A stretch of 64,000 nt of DNA from Occultella kanbiaonis (GTDB lineage: Bacteria; Actinomycetota; Actinomycetes; Actinomycetales; Beutenbergiaceae). Location: contig NZ_CP046175.1 of NCBI RefSeq assembly GCF_009708215.1, positions 4,402,001 to 4,466,000 of the forward strand, written 5' to 3'. The notes under the pieces are model-generated. The model had not been told where the DNA came from. It ran no database searches and saw only the letters and a program-made list of their open reading frames with translations. Below, in pieces: positions 1 to 9,710 of this stretch (positions are counted from its first letter, which is position 1; every line of letters begins with the position of its first letter). Both the position numbers and the translations under genes were made by a program.

Positions 1-511
1 CGTCGGCGACGCTCTCGAACGGCTGGCCATCGACCAAGCTGTCGATCACGGTCGCGGGACTCGTGGCCGTGGACAGGAAGTTGTTGCGGCATCCGTTGAG
101 CTCGACGCGCTCGGCAGTGTAGTTGCCGAACACGACACCGTTGGTCTTGGAGTTCAGGCAGTTCACCGTCGTGTCGACGATCTCGGTACCGTTCGCCCCG
201 GGGAAGATGCGGATGCTGTGGTAACCGCCGTAGGCAACGACCGTGTTGATGATCGTCACGTCGTCAGCTCGGACGTTGATGGCGCCGGTCACGTACATCG
301 AGTCGACGACGGTGCCCGGTTCGGTAATGGTCAGAGTGCCGGTCTGCTCCAGACCCGCCGTGGCGGCTGGGCGGGCGACCGCTGGGGCACCCGTGGTGGC
401 ATTGGTGGGGGCCGCAGCGCTGGCGGACGCGACGCTACCCACAAGAAGGATGGTTGCTGCCGCGACCGCGGCGTGGAGGCCTCGGTGACGAATTCGGACT
501 TGACTGACCAC
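1..511 (-). CDS. Secreted right-handed beta-helix-like protein (5' part only)
   Basis: Only the N-terminal 170 codons lie in the window; the gene runs off the left edge. The GTG start at 511 has a GAGGGAG ribosome binding site ten bases upstream. The protein opens with a basic stretch (VSQVRIRHR), a hydrophobic segment and an alanine-rich cleavage region, which is a signal peptide. After an Ala/Pro/Thr linker it shows short repeated beta strands (TLTITEPGTVVDSMYV, INVRADDVTIINTVV, IRIFPGANGTEIVDTTV), the rhythm of parallel beta-helix proteins such as secreted polysaccharide lyases or surface adhesins. No catalytic residues can be judged from this part. Its place beside a glycan locus suggests a surface or glycan-processing role, which is inference. 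Confidence 0.7.
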   Translation of the reverse strand, partial: MVSQVRIRHRGLHAAVAAATILLVGSVASASAAAPTNATTGAPAVARPAATAGLEQTGTLTITEPGTVVDSMYVTGAINVRADDVTIINTVVAYGGYHSIRIFPGANGTEIVDTTVNCLNSKTNGVVFGNYTAERVELNGCRNNFLSTATSPATVIDSLVDGQPFESVAD

Positions 512-972
512 TTGTCAGGATCTCCCTCGGTGTGTTCAGACCGGCGCCTCTCGGGCCCCGGCCTCGGAATTACCTACGCACCGCGAACCTCAACAGATCA
601 TCGCATCCCGGGGGTTCCCGGTGCCAAGGTATCCGTCGACCTCGCTCAGCGTCTGGGTCCCCCGACCCCGAGTGCCCGGGCCAGATACGACCACGACAAG
701 CCACTCGACAACCCACACCATGATCCGGGGAAGTGCCCCGAGCCACGGTCGGTGATAACGAAAACATAACAGCGGTGGCTGGGCAGGGCGCAACTCGACC
801 GAATCACTGCCGGTAGTCACGGCAACCCAAGCGCACGAACCGTCGTCAAATTGCCCCAACCACACGTGAGACGTTTCACCGTTTGCGTCCTTGACGGGCG
901 GTCCAACCGACTGACAGAGCCGGGCTCGCCTGTGACAATCTGGAGGGTCGACCAGGACGAGGAGTCAGCCGC
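512..972. other. Intergenic region, divergent promoters expected
   Basis: This 461-base stretch separates the secreted beta-helix gene (minus) from the first glycosyltransferase (plus). I see no convincing gene, RNA or repeat in it. Slightly AT-richer sequence near 755-770 is the most likely promoter area, but I could not assign a -35/-10 pair. Confidence 0.4.
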
Positions 973-1854
973 GTGTCCACCAGAGATCTGCCGCTCGTGT
1001 CGGTGATCGTGCCGGTCCGCGACGATGACCGGCTGCCGGCCTGCCTGGCTCGCCTGTCACGGCAGACGTACCCGGCCGACCGCACCGAGATCATCGTCGC
1101 CGACAACGGCAGCCGCGTGCCGGTGCGAGCAGACGGCGACATCCGGGTGATCCGCGTCCCGACGCCTGGTTCCTACAGCGCCCGGAATGCTGCCGTGGCT
1201 CGGAGCGAGGGAAGCATCCTGGCGTTCACGGACTCCGACTGCCTCCCGGCCGACACCTGGCTCGAGGAGTCCGTCGCGGGCATCACCGCCGGCGCCGGCG
1301 TTGTCGCGGGGCGGGTCGAGGTGTACGCGAAGGACCCGAGTCGCCCGACCCCGATCGAGGCCTATGAACTCGTGCATGCCTTCCCTCAGGAGCGGTACGT
1401 CGCCCGAGGGGGTGCCTGCGTTACTGCCAACATGACGACGACCCGGGCGACGTTCGATGCGGTGGGCGGATTCAGGTCCGAACTCCTGTCCGGTGCCGAT
1501 ATCGAGTGGTCGCAGCGCGCCAACGCCGCCGGACACCTGACGGTGTACCGTCCATCCGCGGTGGTGCACCATCCCGCGCGCCGTACGTTCGCCGCGATGA
1601 AGGCCAAGCTCCGACGGGTCATCGCCGGCCGCCATGAGCGCAATGTGCTCGAGGGCAACCCGGGTCTCCCCACGTGGCCGGCACCTCGTTCCGCCATTCC
1701 GCCACTTGGCGCACTCCGTCGCGCTCGCGAGTCGGATGCTCTGGTCACGCGCCAGGCACGGGCCGCGTTCGTGGTCGGTGAGTTCTACCATCGTTACGCG
1801 AGCCTGTGGGTCGCGGTCGGCTTCGCGCTGCGGGCACGCCGGTCGGCCCCCTGA
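973..1854 (+). CDS. Glycosyltransferase family 2
   Basis: GT-A fold glycosyltransferase of 293 residues, predicted to move a sugar from a nucleotide donor onto a growing surface glycan at the cytoplasmic face of the membrane. The family-2 start VSVIVPVRDD (about 9-18) is followed by a nucleotide-binding strand (IIVADNGS, 40-47), the metal-binding DxD-like motif TDSDC (86-90) and the acceptor-site GADIEW motif (174-179). The GTG start at 973 has GACGAGGAG just upstream. It is transcribed toward the minus-strand glycan operon and stands alone. Donor and acceptor sugars cannot be read from sequence. Confidence 0.9.
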   Translation: MSTRDLPLVSVIVPVRDDDRLPACLARLSRQTYPADRTEIIVADNGSRVPVRADGDIRVIRVPTPGSYSARNAAVARSEGSILAFTDSDCLPADTWLEESVAGITAGAGVVAGRVEVYAKDPSRPTPIEAYELVHAFPQERYVARGGACVTANMTTTRATFDAVGGFRSELLSGADIEWSQRANAAGHLTVYRPSAVVHHPARRTFAAMKAKLRRVIAGRHERNVLEGNPGLPTWPAPRSAIPPLGALRRARESDALVTRQARAAFVVGEFYHRYASLWVAVGFALRARRSAP

Positions 1855-1879
1855 GCTCGGTTGCCCGACAGCGAGCGAC

Positions 1880-3454
1880 TCAGACCAGATCGGTCGGGGC
1901 CTCGGCCCGCGTCCCAGGCTTCTTCGCCGACTTGCGGCGACGCACGAGCTTGAGCAACTCTGTGACCTCCCGGCGCGCCCGCGGCCACAGAAGGAGGACT
2001 GCCGCCCAGACCGCAAGACCGGCGCCGACCAGTACCACGAGCTTCGGAAGGGAGGACAGATCATGAGCGAGATACCGCGCACCCTCCGCCGCTGCGAGCA
2101 CCACGACCGACACCAGGACCGGTCGAACCATCGCCAGGAGCGGGTCTGCCACCCGGACCGCAGTACCGCGCGTCGCGAAGACGAACGCCGGCACGAACAT
2201 GACGACCTGTCCTATCGCGTACGCGGCCGCAACACCCTCGATGCCCCATCGCACACCGAGGAGGAACGACGCGATCGTGATCAGGCTGGTCACCACAGAC
2301 CACCGGGCGTACATCGTGGTGTGGCCGGTACTGATGTACAGCCAACCTGATGTCCCCGAGACAAGTTGCGCGAAACTTGCGATCGCGAGGATTTGGAAGA
2401 CCTGGGCGGCCGCGGTCCATTGCGCACCCAGGAAGACATCGATCAGTTCGTAGGCACCCACGGCCAGGAGCACCACGAACGGCATTCCGAAATGTGCCAG
2501 ACCACTCACCGTCTTCAGGTAGGTCGAGCGATAGCGCTGGGGATCCTCCTGAAGCGATGACAGGGTCGGAACCATGACCCCGCTGATCGGCGTCTTGAGT
2601 TGCCGCAGGGGCAAAGTCAGCAACGAGTAGGCCTTCGAATAGAGGCCGAGGGCACCAGCATCCATGAACCGGCCGATGATGACGTTGTCAGCCTGTCTCG
2701 AGAACGTCGAGAAGAGGTTCGCGATGGTGACGTTCGTCCCGAACTTGATCAGGCCGACAGAGTCGCGGAATCCCTTAGGCCGGCTCGGTCGCCATGGGAC
2801 CGACAACCACAACACCACCGTGCCGAACAGGACCAGGGACACGTTCTGGATCACCAGCGCCCACACACCAAGGCCCGCGAATGCCGCGACGATCGCCGCG
2901 ACGCACGAGAGGAAGCCCGCGAAGGTGTTCCTCATCGCGATGGTCCGGAACTGCAGTCGCCGATTCAGCAATGCCTCGTGCTGTACCGACACCCCTGAGA
3001 ACAAGTACCCGGCGCCAAGTACGAGGCAGAGGTACACCAGTTGGGGCTCGCCGTAGAACGCGGCCAGTCCGAACCCGCTGACCGCGACCACGACCCCGAG
3101 CAGGAGCCCGACGGCCGCGTTGATCCAGAAGAGGGAGTTGACCTGCGACCAGGTGAGGCTGTCACTCTGGACCACGGCGTGACTGAAGCCCAGATTGCGG
3201 AACTGATTCACGATCACGGTCAGCGTGAGCGCCATCGCCATCAGCCCGAACTCCCCGGGCGAAAGGAGCCGTGCGAGGACCATCGTCGTGCCGAGCTGGA
3301 TCGCGTAACTGGCCCAGACACCGACCAGGGACCAACTCATCCCCCGCACGACCGTGCGTCCCACACCGCCCACGGGCAGACCCCGTTCGAGGCCTTCGTC
3401 GGTACCGGACTTAACCTCAACCAACGGAGGCCTATCTCGGTTCGATGACGACAT
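1880..3454 (-). CDS. Wzx-type polysaccharide flippase (MOP superfamily)
   Basis: Membrane protein of 524 residues with about a dozen hydrophobic segments. It begins with the RGMSWSLVGVWASYAIQLGT segment typical of lipopolysaccharide/teichuronic-acid flippases (RfbX/WzxC group), which move lipid-linked oligosaccharides across the cytoplasmic membrane. The ATG at 3454 is chosen because an upstream start would push far into the preceding gene; even so it overlaps that gene's end by 23 bases and has no clear ribosome binding site, which points to translational coupling. The cytoplasmic tail is rich in Arg and Lys. It is the last gene of the five-gene minus-strand glycan operon. Confidence 0.88.
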   Translation of the reverse strand: MSSSNRDRPPLVEVKSGTDEGLERGLPVGGVGRTVVRGMSWSLVGVWASYAIQLGTTMVLARLLSPGEFGLMAMALTLTVIVNQFRNLGFSHAVVQSDSLTWSQVNSLFWINAAVGLLLGVVVAVSGFGLAAFYGEPQLVYLCLVLGAGYLFSGVSVQHEALLNRRLQFRTIAMRNTFAGFLSCVAAIVAAFAGLGVWALVIQNVSLVLFGTVVLWLSVPWRPSRPKGFRDSVGLIKFGTNVTIANLFSTFSRQADNVIIGRFMDAGALGLYSKAYSLLTLPLRQLKTPISGVMVPTLSSLQEDPQRYRSTYLKTVSGLAHFGMPFVVLLAVGAYELIDVFLGAQWTAAAQVFQILAIASFAQLVSGTSGWLYISTGHTTMYARWSVVTSLITIASFLLGVRWGIEGVAAAYAIGQVVMFVPAFVFATRGTAVRVADPLLAMVRPVLVSVVVLAAAEGARYLAHDLSSLPKLVVLVGAGLAVWAAVLLLWPRARREVTELLKLVRRRKSAKKPGTRAEAPTDLV

Positions 3455-6059
3455 CGCCGAACGTCGCATCCACGTGGTGGGCGATGAGTGCGAATGAGCC
3501 TGAGCTCGGCCCGGCACCGGTGTAGGTCACGGTCCATCCCTCAGCCTCCGAGCCGCCGGCGGGATAGATCGTCAGCGTGTAGGTGCTGGTGGTGCTGGTC
3601 ACGGTGTCCACGGTGGCGTGCATGACGTACTGCGCCCCGACGGTCAGGGGCATGTCGACCTGGCCGCGACGAACATATCCGTTGCCCCAGAGTTCGAGCT
3701 TCGGCACATCGTAGAATCGGTACCACGCGTATGCGCCCACCGCTTTGAAGTCCCAATCGGGTTGCGCGGTGCTGGAGGGCAGATGGCCCTGCCACCGCAG
3801 CGCCAGTCCGATCATCGCCGCGCCGCTCAGGGGGCTACCGGCACCGGGGCCAATGCTGTTGACCGTGAAGGGAACCGTCACCTCATAGTCGGTCCACGAC
3901 TGCTCGCCGAAAGCGACCAAGCGGTCGTACCCGGTGGCACCGGGAGCGGTCCGGAGCCCATTCACGTCTGCGACCCAATCGCCGTCGACCACCGTCGCCT
4001 GATCGGTCAACGGCGCATTCGACCAGTCGACCGTGTACGGCAGCGTCTGCGTCGGTGCCGCCACGCGGGTGATCGTGACGGTGGTCCGAGTGACGTCCCC
4101 GGACCCGTCGGTGGCCGTCAGCACCATGGAGTTGTCACCGACGGCCAGCCCCGCCAACGTCACCTCGGCGTTGAAATCACCCGGGTACTGCAGACGCCGG
4201 CTGTCGGGTCCGATCGTCAGCGGCTTCGCCGACGAGCCGTTGAGTGAGTACGTGAGGCTCGTGACCCCGTCCGGGTCGGAGACCGTCCCGAGGACCGGCA
4301 CTGCCGGTTGGGTGACGCCGTTCGCGCCGAAGGTCTGATGGGTCCCGTACCAGACATCGATCGTCGGTCCGTTGTTGGCCGTGGTCACGAAGGACGTCTC
4401 GCCGCTCGTCCGCGCATTTCCGGCGAGGTCGGTCGCGATGACTCGGGCGCGGTAGGACGCTTGCGACTGAAGGCCCGTGACGGACACCGAGTGGATCAGC
4501 GCCGGAGCGGAGCTCGTGGCCGAGGTCCAGGTGTTCGTCCCGGTTCGAGCCACCTGAACAACGCCCGTGGTCAACTCATCGGTGTCCCAGGCGACCCGGA
4601 CGGAACTCGACCCCGGGGTCACACCGGTCACCGTCACGTTCGGGGGCGTGGCGTCAGGCGGCGCACCGCCATCTTCCGGGTCGACCGGAGACGCGGTATT
4701 GAAGGCGTAGTCGACCAGGGCCGTGAATGCCGGGTTCGGTCCCTCGACGCCGGCATAGGGACCCGCAGCGGTCACTGCCAACTGCTGGTTGGACGTACCG
4801 ATCGTCGACCAGCTCGTGCCGTTCGACGAGGTGCGGAATCGCCACGAGTCGCCGGTCCGGGTTACCTCGAGGTAGGCCTCGGTTGTCACCGTGATCTTCT
4901 TGCTGAACACCTTGACGGTCTGTGAGTTGGTCGTCGACCCCATGTACGCGTAGATCGAAGCGCCGTCGCTGTAGACGCTGAACCGCAACCATCGCGAGGC
5001 GGACTCCTGGACGAGCACCCCCTGGTCCTGGAATCGCGCCGACGGGATCGAGTCGAAGTTCACGACGAGACTGAAGTCCTCGTCGGTTACTGCTTGCAGG
5101 ACGCGAGTGGACTCGTTCGTGTTCCACGCACCACGGGTCTGGCCGGCGGGCAGCGAGATCGCCAGCCGCGCATCCTGTGTCCCTGTACCGGTGACTCCCA
5201 CCTGGGCGCCGCCGATCGGGTCGACGACCTGCCACCGCGGATCCAGGGCTGCCGATGAGAAGTCGTCCGAGACGAAGGACCCCCCGGAACCTGGGGTGGG
5301 CTCAGGAGTCGGTTCCGGAGTCGGATCGGGTGTCGGAGTCGGGTCCGGAGTGGGCGTCGAGCCGTCCGAAGTCGACGAGAAGTAGTCGACCAGAGCCGTC
5401 CATGCCAATGCGGTGCCGGTGGCGGACGAGGCGGTGGAGCCGACGTACGGCCCGACGCTGCTGACCGACAGCGCCGCCGTTGCGGTCGCGACCGTCGACC
5501 ACGAGGTTCCGTTCGATGACCACTCGAAGGTCCACGACGAGCCCGCACCGGTCGCACGTAGCCAGATCGACGCGCCGCTCGGGCGGATGACCGGGTTCGC
5601 AACCGTGGCCGTCTGTCCACCCGTGGTGTTCCCCACGTAGGCGAGCACCTTGCTGCCGTTGCTGTAGACGCTGAAGCGCAACCACCGCCCGTCATCCTGC
5701 TGGATCAGGAGTCCTTGGTCCTGATAGCGCTGAGACGGGATCGAGTCGAACTTGGCCTCGACCGTCACGTTGCTACCGCCCACGGGGGTCATCAAGCGCG
5801 CGGCCGAGTTGTCGTCGGAGGCGTCGCTGCTGGGCCCGGCGGGCAGGGCGAGACGCAACTGGCCGTTACTGACCGACGCGGTTGCCGTCCCTTGCGGATG
5901 CTGCAGCGTCCATCCGGAACCGAGCGTCGTGGAGTTGAAGTCGTCGCGGAGCACGGCGGCCGAGGCCGCAGACGGCGCCACCGCGAGCCCGGACACGGCT
6001 AGTGCCAGCGCGGTCAGGGCCAGCAGCACGGTCCTGGCGTTTACCCTGTTCGTCCTCAT
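3432..6059 (-). CDS. Large secreted protein: duplicated jellyroll/LamG-like domain, fibronectin III, C-terminal carbohydrate-binding-like domain
   Basis: Secreted protein of 875 residues. A signal peptide with an AxA site ends near residue 34. Two homologous domains of about 200 residues follow (roughly 35-235 and 265-465). Each holds a DDFxS start, a WLRFSVYS strand and a FxSNGTSWST strand, the pattern of DUF1349/concanavalin-like glycan-binding domains. A Thr-Pro-Asp/Glu linker joins them. Next come a fibronectin type III domain (VTPGSSSVRVAWDTDE), an Ig-like domain and a C-terminal jellyroll-like domain. The ATG at 6059 has GAGGTGG upstream and overlaps the previous stop by four bases (ATGA). 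Its place between a glycosyltransferase and a flippase suggests it binds or processes the exported glycan; no catalytic site is evident. Confidence 0.82.
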   Translation of the reverse strand: MRTNRVNARTVLLALTALALAVSGLAVAPSAASAAVLRDDFNSTTLGSGWTLQHPQGTATASVSNGQLRLALPAGPSSDASDDNSAARLMTPVGGSNVTVEAKFDSIPSQRYQDQGLLIQQDDGRWLRFSVYSNGSKVLAYVGNTTGGQTATVANPVIRPSGASIWLRATGAGSSWTFEWSSNGTSWSTVATATAALSVSSVGPYVGSTASSATGTALAWTALVDYFSSTSDGSTPTPDPTPTPDPTPEPTPEPTPGSGGSFVSDDFSSAALDPRWQVVDPIGGAQVGVTGTGTQDARLAISLPAGQTRGAWNTNESTRVLQAVTDEDFSLVVNFDSIPSARFQDQGVLVQESASRWLRFSVYSDGASIYAYMGSTTNSQTVKVFSKKITVTTEAYLEVTRTGDSWRFRTSSNGTSWSTIGTSNQQLAVTAAGPYAGVEGPNPAFTALVDYAFNTASPVDPEDGGAPPDATPPNVTVTGVTPGSSSVRVAWDTDELTTGVVQVARTGTNTWTSATSSAPALIHSVSVTGLQSQASYRARVIATDLAGNARTSGETSFVTTANNGPTIDVWYGTHQTFGANGVTQPAVPVLGTVSDPDGVTSLTYSLNGSSAKPLTIGPDSRRLQYPGDFNAEVTLAGLAVGDNSMVLTATDGSGDVTRTTVTITRVAAPTQTLPYTVDWSNAPLTDQATVVDGDWVADVNGLRTAPGATGYDRLVAFGEQSWTDYEVTVPFTVNSIGPGAGSPLSGAAMIGLALRWQGHLPSSTAQPDWDFKAVGAYAWYRFYDVPKLELWGNGYVRRGQVDMPLTVGAQYVMHATVDTVTSTTSTYTLTIYPAGGSEAEGWTVTYTGAGPSSGSFALIAHHVDATFGDVVIEPR

Positions 6060-6997
6060 TGTGCCACCTCGGTTCTGGTCTGGTCCGTGGCCACGGACGC
6101 ATAGAAGCCGCGCACCGCGCCGCCGCGGAGCCGCCTGCGGGCCCGCCACAACGTGACGCCGACGTGCCGCTTCGTCCACGCAGTACTGAACGCGGCCGCG
6201 GTGCGAACGCGTGGTGCGATCGCCCAGTCACGGGTGAGGGCCCACCGGTTGATGTCCAGGAATACCCTCATCATCGGCGGCAGGACGCCAGCCGATCGCT
6301 TCGGGTCGAAGAACGCCGCCACGGCGCGGCGGTCGTGGGCGCCGAGGCTCGCGCTCTCGCCGACCACCCGTCGGTAGAAGAGCCGCTCGGGTACCTCCAC
6401 GATCTTCCCGGCCATGGCCATCTGGGCGAGGAAGGTCACGTCCGACGACCGGTTGGCGGTGATTAGCATGGTCTGTGCCCGCATGACGTCGGTGCGGGCC
6501 ACGCCGAAGCAGGGATTGCAGAGCCATCGCTTGGCCGCGAACTGCCTCATCCGTTCCCAGGGGGCGGACTGGGTGAGGTCGAGCCCGTCCGCATGATCGC
6601 GGATCCGCGAACCACTGTCGTCGATCAACGTGGTCGGGGCGTACGCCAGGACAGCATCCGGGTGCTCGTCGAGAGCAGCGACGCAGGCCGAGAGGAACGT
6701 CGGGGCGATCAGGTCATCGGCCGCAGCCCACTTGAAGTAATCGCCTCGGGCTGCGGTCACCAGTCGGTTGTAGTTCCAAGCTGCCCCCCGGTTCACCTCG
6801 CTGAGTTCCAGGATGATCCGCGAGTCCCGTGCCGCGAACTCGTGGAGGATCGCTCGGGTGCGGTCGGTCGAGGCGTTGTCACCCACGATCAATTCGAAGT
6901 CGGTGAAGTCCTGCGCCAGGAGACTCTCGAGGGTCTCGGCGAGGTGGGCCTCGCCGTTGTAGACAGGCAGGCCGATGGTCAGTCGGGGCTTGCTCAC
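6056..6997 (-). CDS. Glycosyltransferase family 2
   Basis: GT-A glycosyltransferase of 313 residues. It shows the family-2 N-terminus LTIGLPVYNGEAHLAETLES (6-25), the nucleotide strand FELIVGDNASTD (34-45) and the metal-binding AAADD motif (91-95) preceded by FKW. The GTG start at 6997 overlaps the upstream methyltransferase stop as GTGA, and the stop overlaps the next gene as ATGA, so it is translated as part of a tightly coupled operon. The sequence resembles side-chain glycosyltransferases of exopolysaccharide loci. Sugar specificity is not predictable here. Confidence 0.9.
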   Translation of the reverse strand: MSKPRLTIGLPVYNGEAHLAETLESLLAQDFTDFELIVGDNASTDRTRAILHEFAARDSRIILELSEVNRGAAWNYNRLVTAARGDYFKWAAADDLIAPTFLSACVAALDEHPDAVLAYAPTTLIDDSGSRIRDHADGLDLTQSAPWERMRQFAAKRWLCNPCFGVARTDVMRAQTMLITANRSSDVTFLAQMAMAGKIVEVPERLFYRRVVGESASLGAHDRRAVAAFFDPKRSAGVLPPMMRVFLDINRWALTRDWAIAPRVRTAAAFSTAWTKRHVGVTLWRARRRLRGGAVRGFYASVATDQTRTEVAQ

Positions 6998-8169
6998 AGC
7001 GCCTCCAGGGCCGGCGCGAGTCCCAGGTCAGCCAGTTCGTTGCCGATCTCGGTGCGGTAGGCGGCGTTCATCACGATCACGAGCGTGGGCTCCAGGTCGG
7101 TGAGGTCCTTGGGCGCGAGCACCCGGTGCCCGGTGCCAGCCATGTACTGGTTCTGCTTGAACGGGTTGATGTCGACCACGCCGTCCACGAGGGCGGCGTC
7201 CGCACCGAGTGCGGCGAGGAACGCGACCCCCTTCGACCCGCCGCCCCAGATGACGGTTCGGCCGCCGCTGGCATTCACGGTCCGGATCCGGTCTCGCCAG
7301 TGCTCGACCATCGTCCGGTGCTCGCGAGCGAATCGCGCGGCGGCCTCGGCGAGCGCTGCCGGGTCTTCCTCGATCGGGAGCGCCACTGTTGCGCCACCGG
7401 CCGTCGGACGGGCCTCGACAAGCAAGGTCTGGTCGGAGTACGCCCGCTTGATGCTGAGCACGTCGAACCCTGCGGCCCGGAACAGCCGGCCGACCGATCC
7501 CGCGGAGAAGTAGGAGCTGTGCTCGTAGTAGACGTCCCAGAACGCGACCTCGTCCAGGACCCGCTGCACGTCGGGTACCTCGAACAGCAGCACCGTGCGC
7601 TCGACATCGGTGATCGCGGACCTGATGGACGCCAGGAACTCCCGGACCGGGGCGATGTGTTCGAGCGTGTGACGGCAGATGATGGCGTCCGCGTCCAGCT
7701 CGGGCAGGTCCTGCGGGAAGAGTCCCTGGATCCAGGTGACGGGGACGTCGTCGGTGATCCGGGCGGGCCGCACGCCCGGGTCGATGCCGATGCCGGCGCC
7801 GATCCCGGCGCGGGCCATCTCCACCAGGAACTCGCCCTTGCCGCAGCCGATCTCGACGACGGTCCCGCCCGTCAACGCATAGCGCTCGACCCAGTCCGTG
7901 GCCAGGTCGTGGATGAATGCCTGGAACGTCGGCGAGAAGCCCTGTGTCTCCTCGTAGTCCTGCGAGTACGTGGTCAGCGCCGGGTCGTAGCTGGAGTTCC
8001 AGATGAGTCCGCAGGCCGGGCACAACGCCAGCGCCAGGTCACCCTTCGGGAAATCGACGGCGGCGGCCTGGTCCCCGAGAAGGAGGCAACTGTTGACCGG
8101 CACCGGTTCGCCGACATGGAAAGGCTCGGGTGCCGCGGCGCCGCATGCGGGGCAGGTGCCGGCGGTCAC
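6994..8169 (-). CDS. SAM-dependent C-methyltransferase with N-terminal zinc finger
   Basis: Methyltransferase of 391 residues with the three-part layout of sugar C-methyltransferases such as TylC3: an N-terminal zinc site (C6, C9, C50, C53), a Rossmann SAM-binding domain with motif I VEIGCGKGE (105-113) and the post-motif ICRHTLEHI, and a C-terminal domain with the nucleotide-like GGGSKGVAFL motif. The family methylates NDP-sugar carbons or related small molecules in the cytoplasm. The GTG start at 8169 overlaps the upstream glycosyltransferase stop (GTGA). In this operon it probably makes a branched or methylated sugar for the surface glycan, which is inferred from context. Confidence 0.88.
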   Translation of the reverse strand: MTAGTCPACGAAAPEPFHVGEPVPVNSCLLLGDQAAAVDFPKGDLALALCPACGLIWNSSYDPALTTYSQDYEETQGFSPTFQAFIHDLATDWVERYALTGGTVVEIGCGKGEFLVEMARAGIGAGIGIDPGVRPARITDDVPVTWIQGLFPQDLPELDADAIICRHTLEHIAPVREFLASIRSAITDVERTVLLFEVPDVQRVLDEVAFWDVYYEHSSYFSAGSVGRLFRAAGFDVLSIKRAYSDQTLLVEARPTAGGATVALPIEEDPAALAEAAARFAREHRTMVEHWRDRIRTVNASGGRTVIWGGGSKGVAFLAALGADAALVDGVVDINPFKQNQYMAGTGHRVLAPKDLTDLEPTLVIVMNAAYRTEIGNELADLGLAPALEAL

Positions 8170-9473
8170 GGGGCGACTCGTTCCGCGAGGTCACTGCGCT
8201 GGGTCTCGTCACTGCGGGGTGCACCCGCGCGCCGTCTGCGACCGAGGAGCCCGTCGAAGACGCCCACGTACGCACGCGCCTGGATCGACCACGCCAACTC
8301 GTTCTCGATGCGGCTCCGACCGATCCGTCCCATCTCCGTGCGCCGCTGGGGATCGTCGAGGAGGTCGGCAATCGCCTGCGCGGACTGAGCGGGATCGTCA
8401 CCGGAGACGTACACCGCCGCGTCACCGGCGCAACGACGGGTCTCTCGCAGGTCCGTCGCGACGACCGGGATCTCGTGGGCCATGTACTCGAGGGTCTTGT
8501 TCATCGTCGAGCGGTGGTTGAACTCGTTCTGTGGGTCAGGCGTCACACCGAGGTCGGCGGTGGACAGCCAACGGCCCAGCTCGTCGTGGTCCACCTTGCC
8601 GGTGAACGTCACCCACGCATCGAGGCCGCGGGCGGTGGCGTCAGCCTTGAGGTCCTCGAGGCTGTCACCGAAGCCGAGCAGGGCGAACCGGGTGTCCTCC
8701 CGACCAAGGTCGTGCACGTAGTGGTCAATGGTCGCCAGGAGTCCGTCAACACCGTCCTGCGGGCCCATGATGCCCACGTAGCAGACCAGGTGCTCGCGTC
8801 CGTCACGCAGTTCCGGATGTGGTTCTCTGCGGCGCATCCGGTCCGCGTCCGGGGTGCTCATCACGACGGCGGTCCGGCCGGCCGGCACGCCACCGCGTTC
8901 GAGCGCGATGTCTCGATAGGCGGGGTTCGGGGAGATCACGCGGTCCGCGACCCGATAGGTCATGGCCTCCAGGAACAGGAGCGCGCGGTGCAGCACGCCA
9001 CGCTTGCCGAAGCGGGCCTCGTAGACCTCCGGGCAGAGGTCGTGCTGATCGAACACGTATCGCCGGCCACGCAGTTTCCAGAGCGCCCCGAGGAGCCAGT
9101 AGGTGTCCGGCGGGTTGCAGGCTTGAAGCACGTCGAAGCCACGCTCGCGGTTCACCTTGATCGACAGCCGTGCCGTCTGCAGCCAGCACAACGCGAACTC
9201 GCGGAAATAGCTGATCAGCCCGGAACTCTCCGGCGGGGCGGCGTAGGAGTACACGTGGACGCCGTCGGCCACATGCCGATCGGCCTCGCCGTCCGTCTCC
9301 TTCGGGCAGATGACGCTCACGTCGTAACCGGCACGCACCAGGGCGGCGCACTCGGTCCGGACCCTGCGGTCGATCCGAAGCGGCAGGTTCTGGATCACGA
9401 TCAGCACGCGTGGCTTCTGCCCGGAGGCCACGCCGGCCGCGACCGACGTCCTTCCGTTCCGGCGATTCCACAT
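8166..9473 (-). CDS. Glycosyltransferase family 4
   Basis: GT-B fold glycosyltransferase of 435 residues and first gene of the minus-strand glycan operon. The N-terminal acceptor domain begins KPRVLIVIQNLPLRIDRRV with the FDQHDLCPE segment. The C-terminal donor domain carries the YVGIMGPQDGVD strand and an E-x7-E-like region (EFNHRSTMNKTLEYMAHEIP). The ATG at 9473 is preceded by GGAGAG at good distance. GT4 enzymes are retaining transferases using NDP-sugars at the inner membrane face. The promoter should lie in the 237-base gap to the divergent gene at 9711. Confidence 0.9.
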   Translation of the reverse strand: MWNRRNGRTSVAAGVASGQKPRVLIVIQNLPLRIDRRVRTECAALVRAGYDVSVICPKETDGEADRHVADGVHVYSYAAPPESSGLISYFREFALCWLQTARLSIKVNRERGFDVLQACNPPDTYWLLGALWKLRGRRYVFDQHDLCPEVYEARFGKRGVLHRALLFLEAMTYRVADRVISPNPAYRDIALERGGVPAGRTAVVMSTPDADRMRRREPHPELRDGREHLVCYVGIMGPQDGVDGLLATIDHYVHDLGREDTRFALLGFGDSLEDLKADATARGLDAWVTFTGKVDHDELGRWLSTADLGVTPDPQNEFNHRSTMNKTLEYMAHEIPVVATDLRETRRCAGDAAVYVSGDDPAQSAQAIADLLDDPQRRTEMGRIGRSRIENELAWSIQARAYVGVFDGLLGRRRRAGAPRSDETQRSDLAERVAP

Positions 9474-9710
9474 GTGTCCGCTCTCCTGTCATTGGTTGCA
9501 GGTGGCGGGGGAAACTCATCATCGCGAGTGTGCACGGTCCAACGGCCCGCGACCTCACCTCGCTCGATCCCCCGAACGCAGTGCTGCTCCTTGCAACGTA
9601 CTGAGGACGCCCAGCCCTCGATAGGTGATGGACGGGTGAACTTCCCCTACCGCTTGCCATCACCCCGGGGTGAGGGGAGGAGGGGGACGCTTTCCCTGAC
9701 AGGCAGCCCC

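Noticed and set aside
5275-5355. Short tandem repeats resembling a CRISPR or minisatellite
   Set aside because: They encode the Thr-Pro/Asp-Glu linker of the secreted protein; there are no spacers.
8130-9710. Plus-strand frame continuing upstream of the third GT2 gene
   Set aside because: It is antisense to the GT4 gene; the glycosyltransferase fold starts only after 9711, and no ribosome binding site supports an earlier start.
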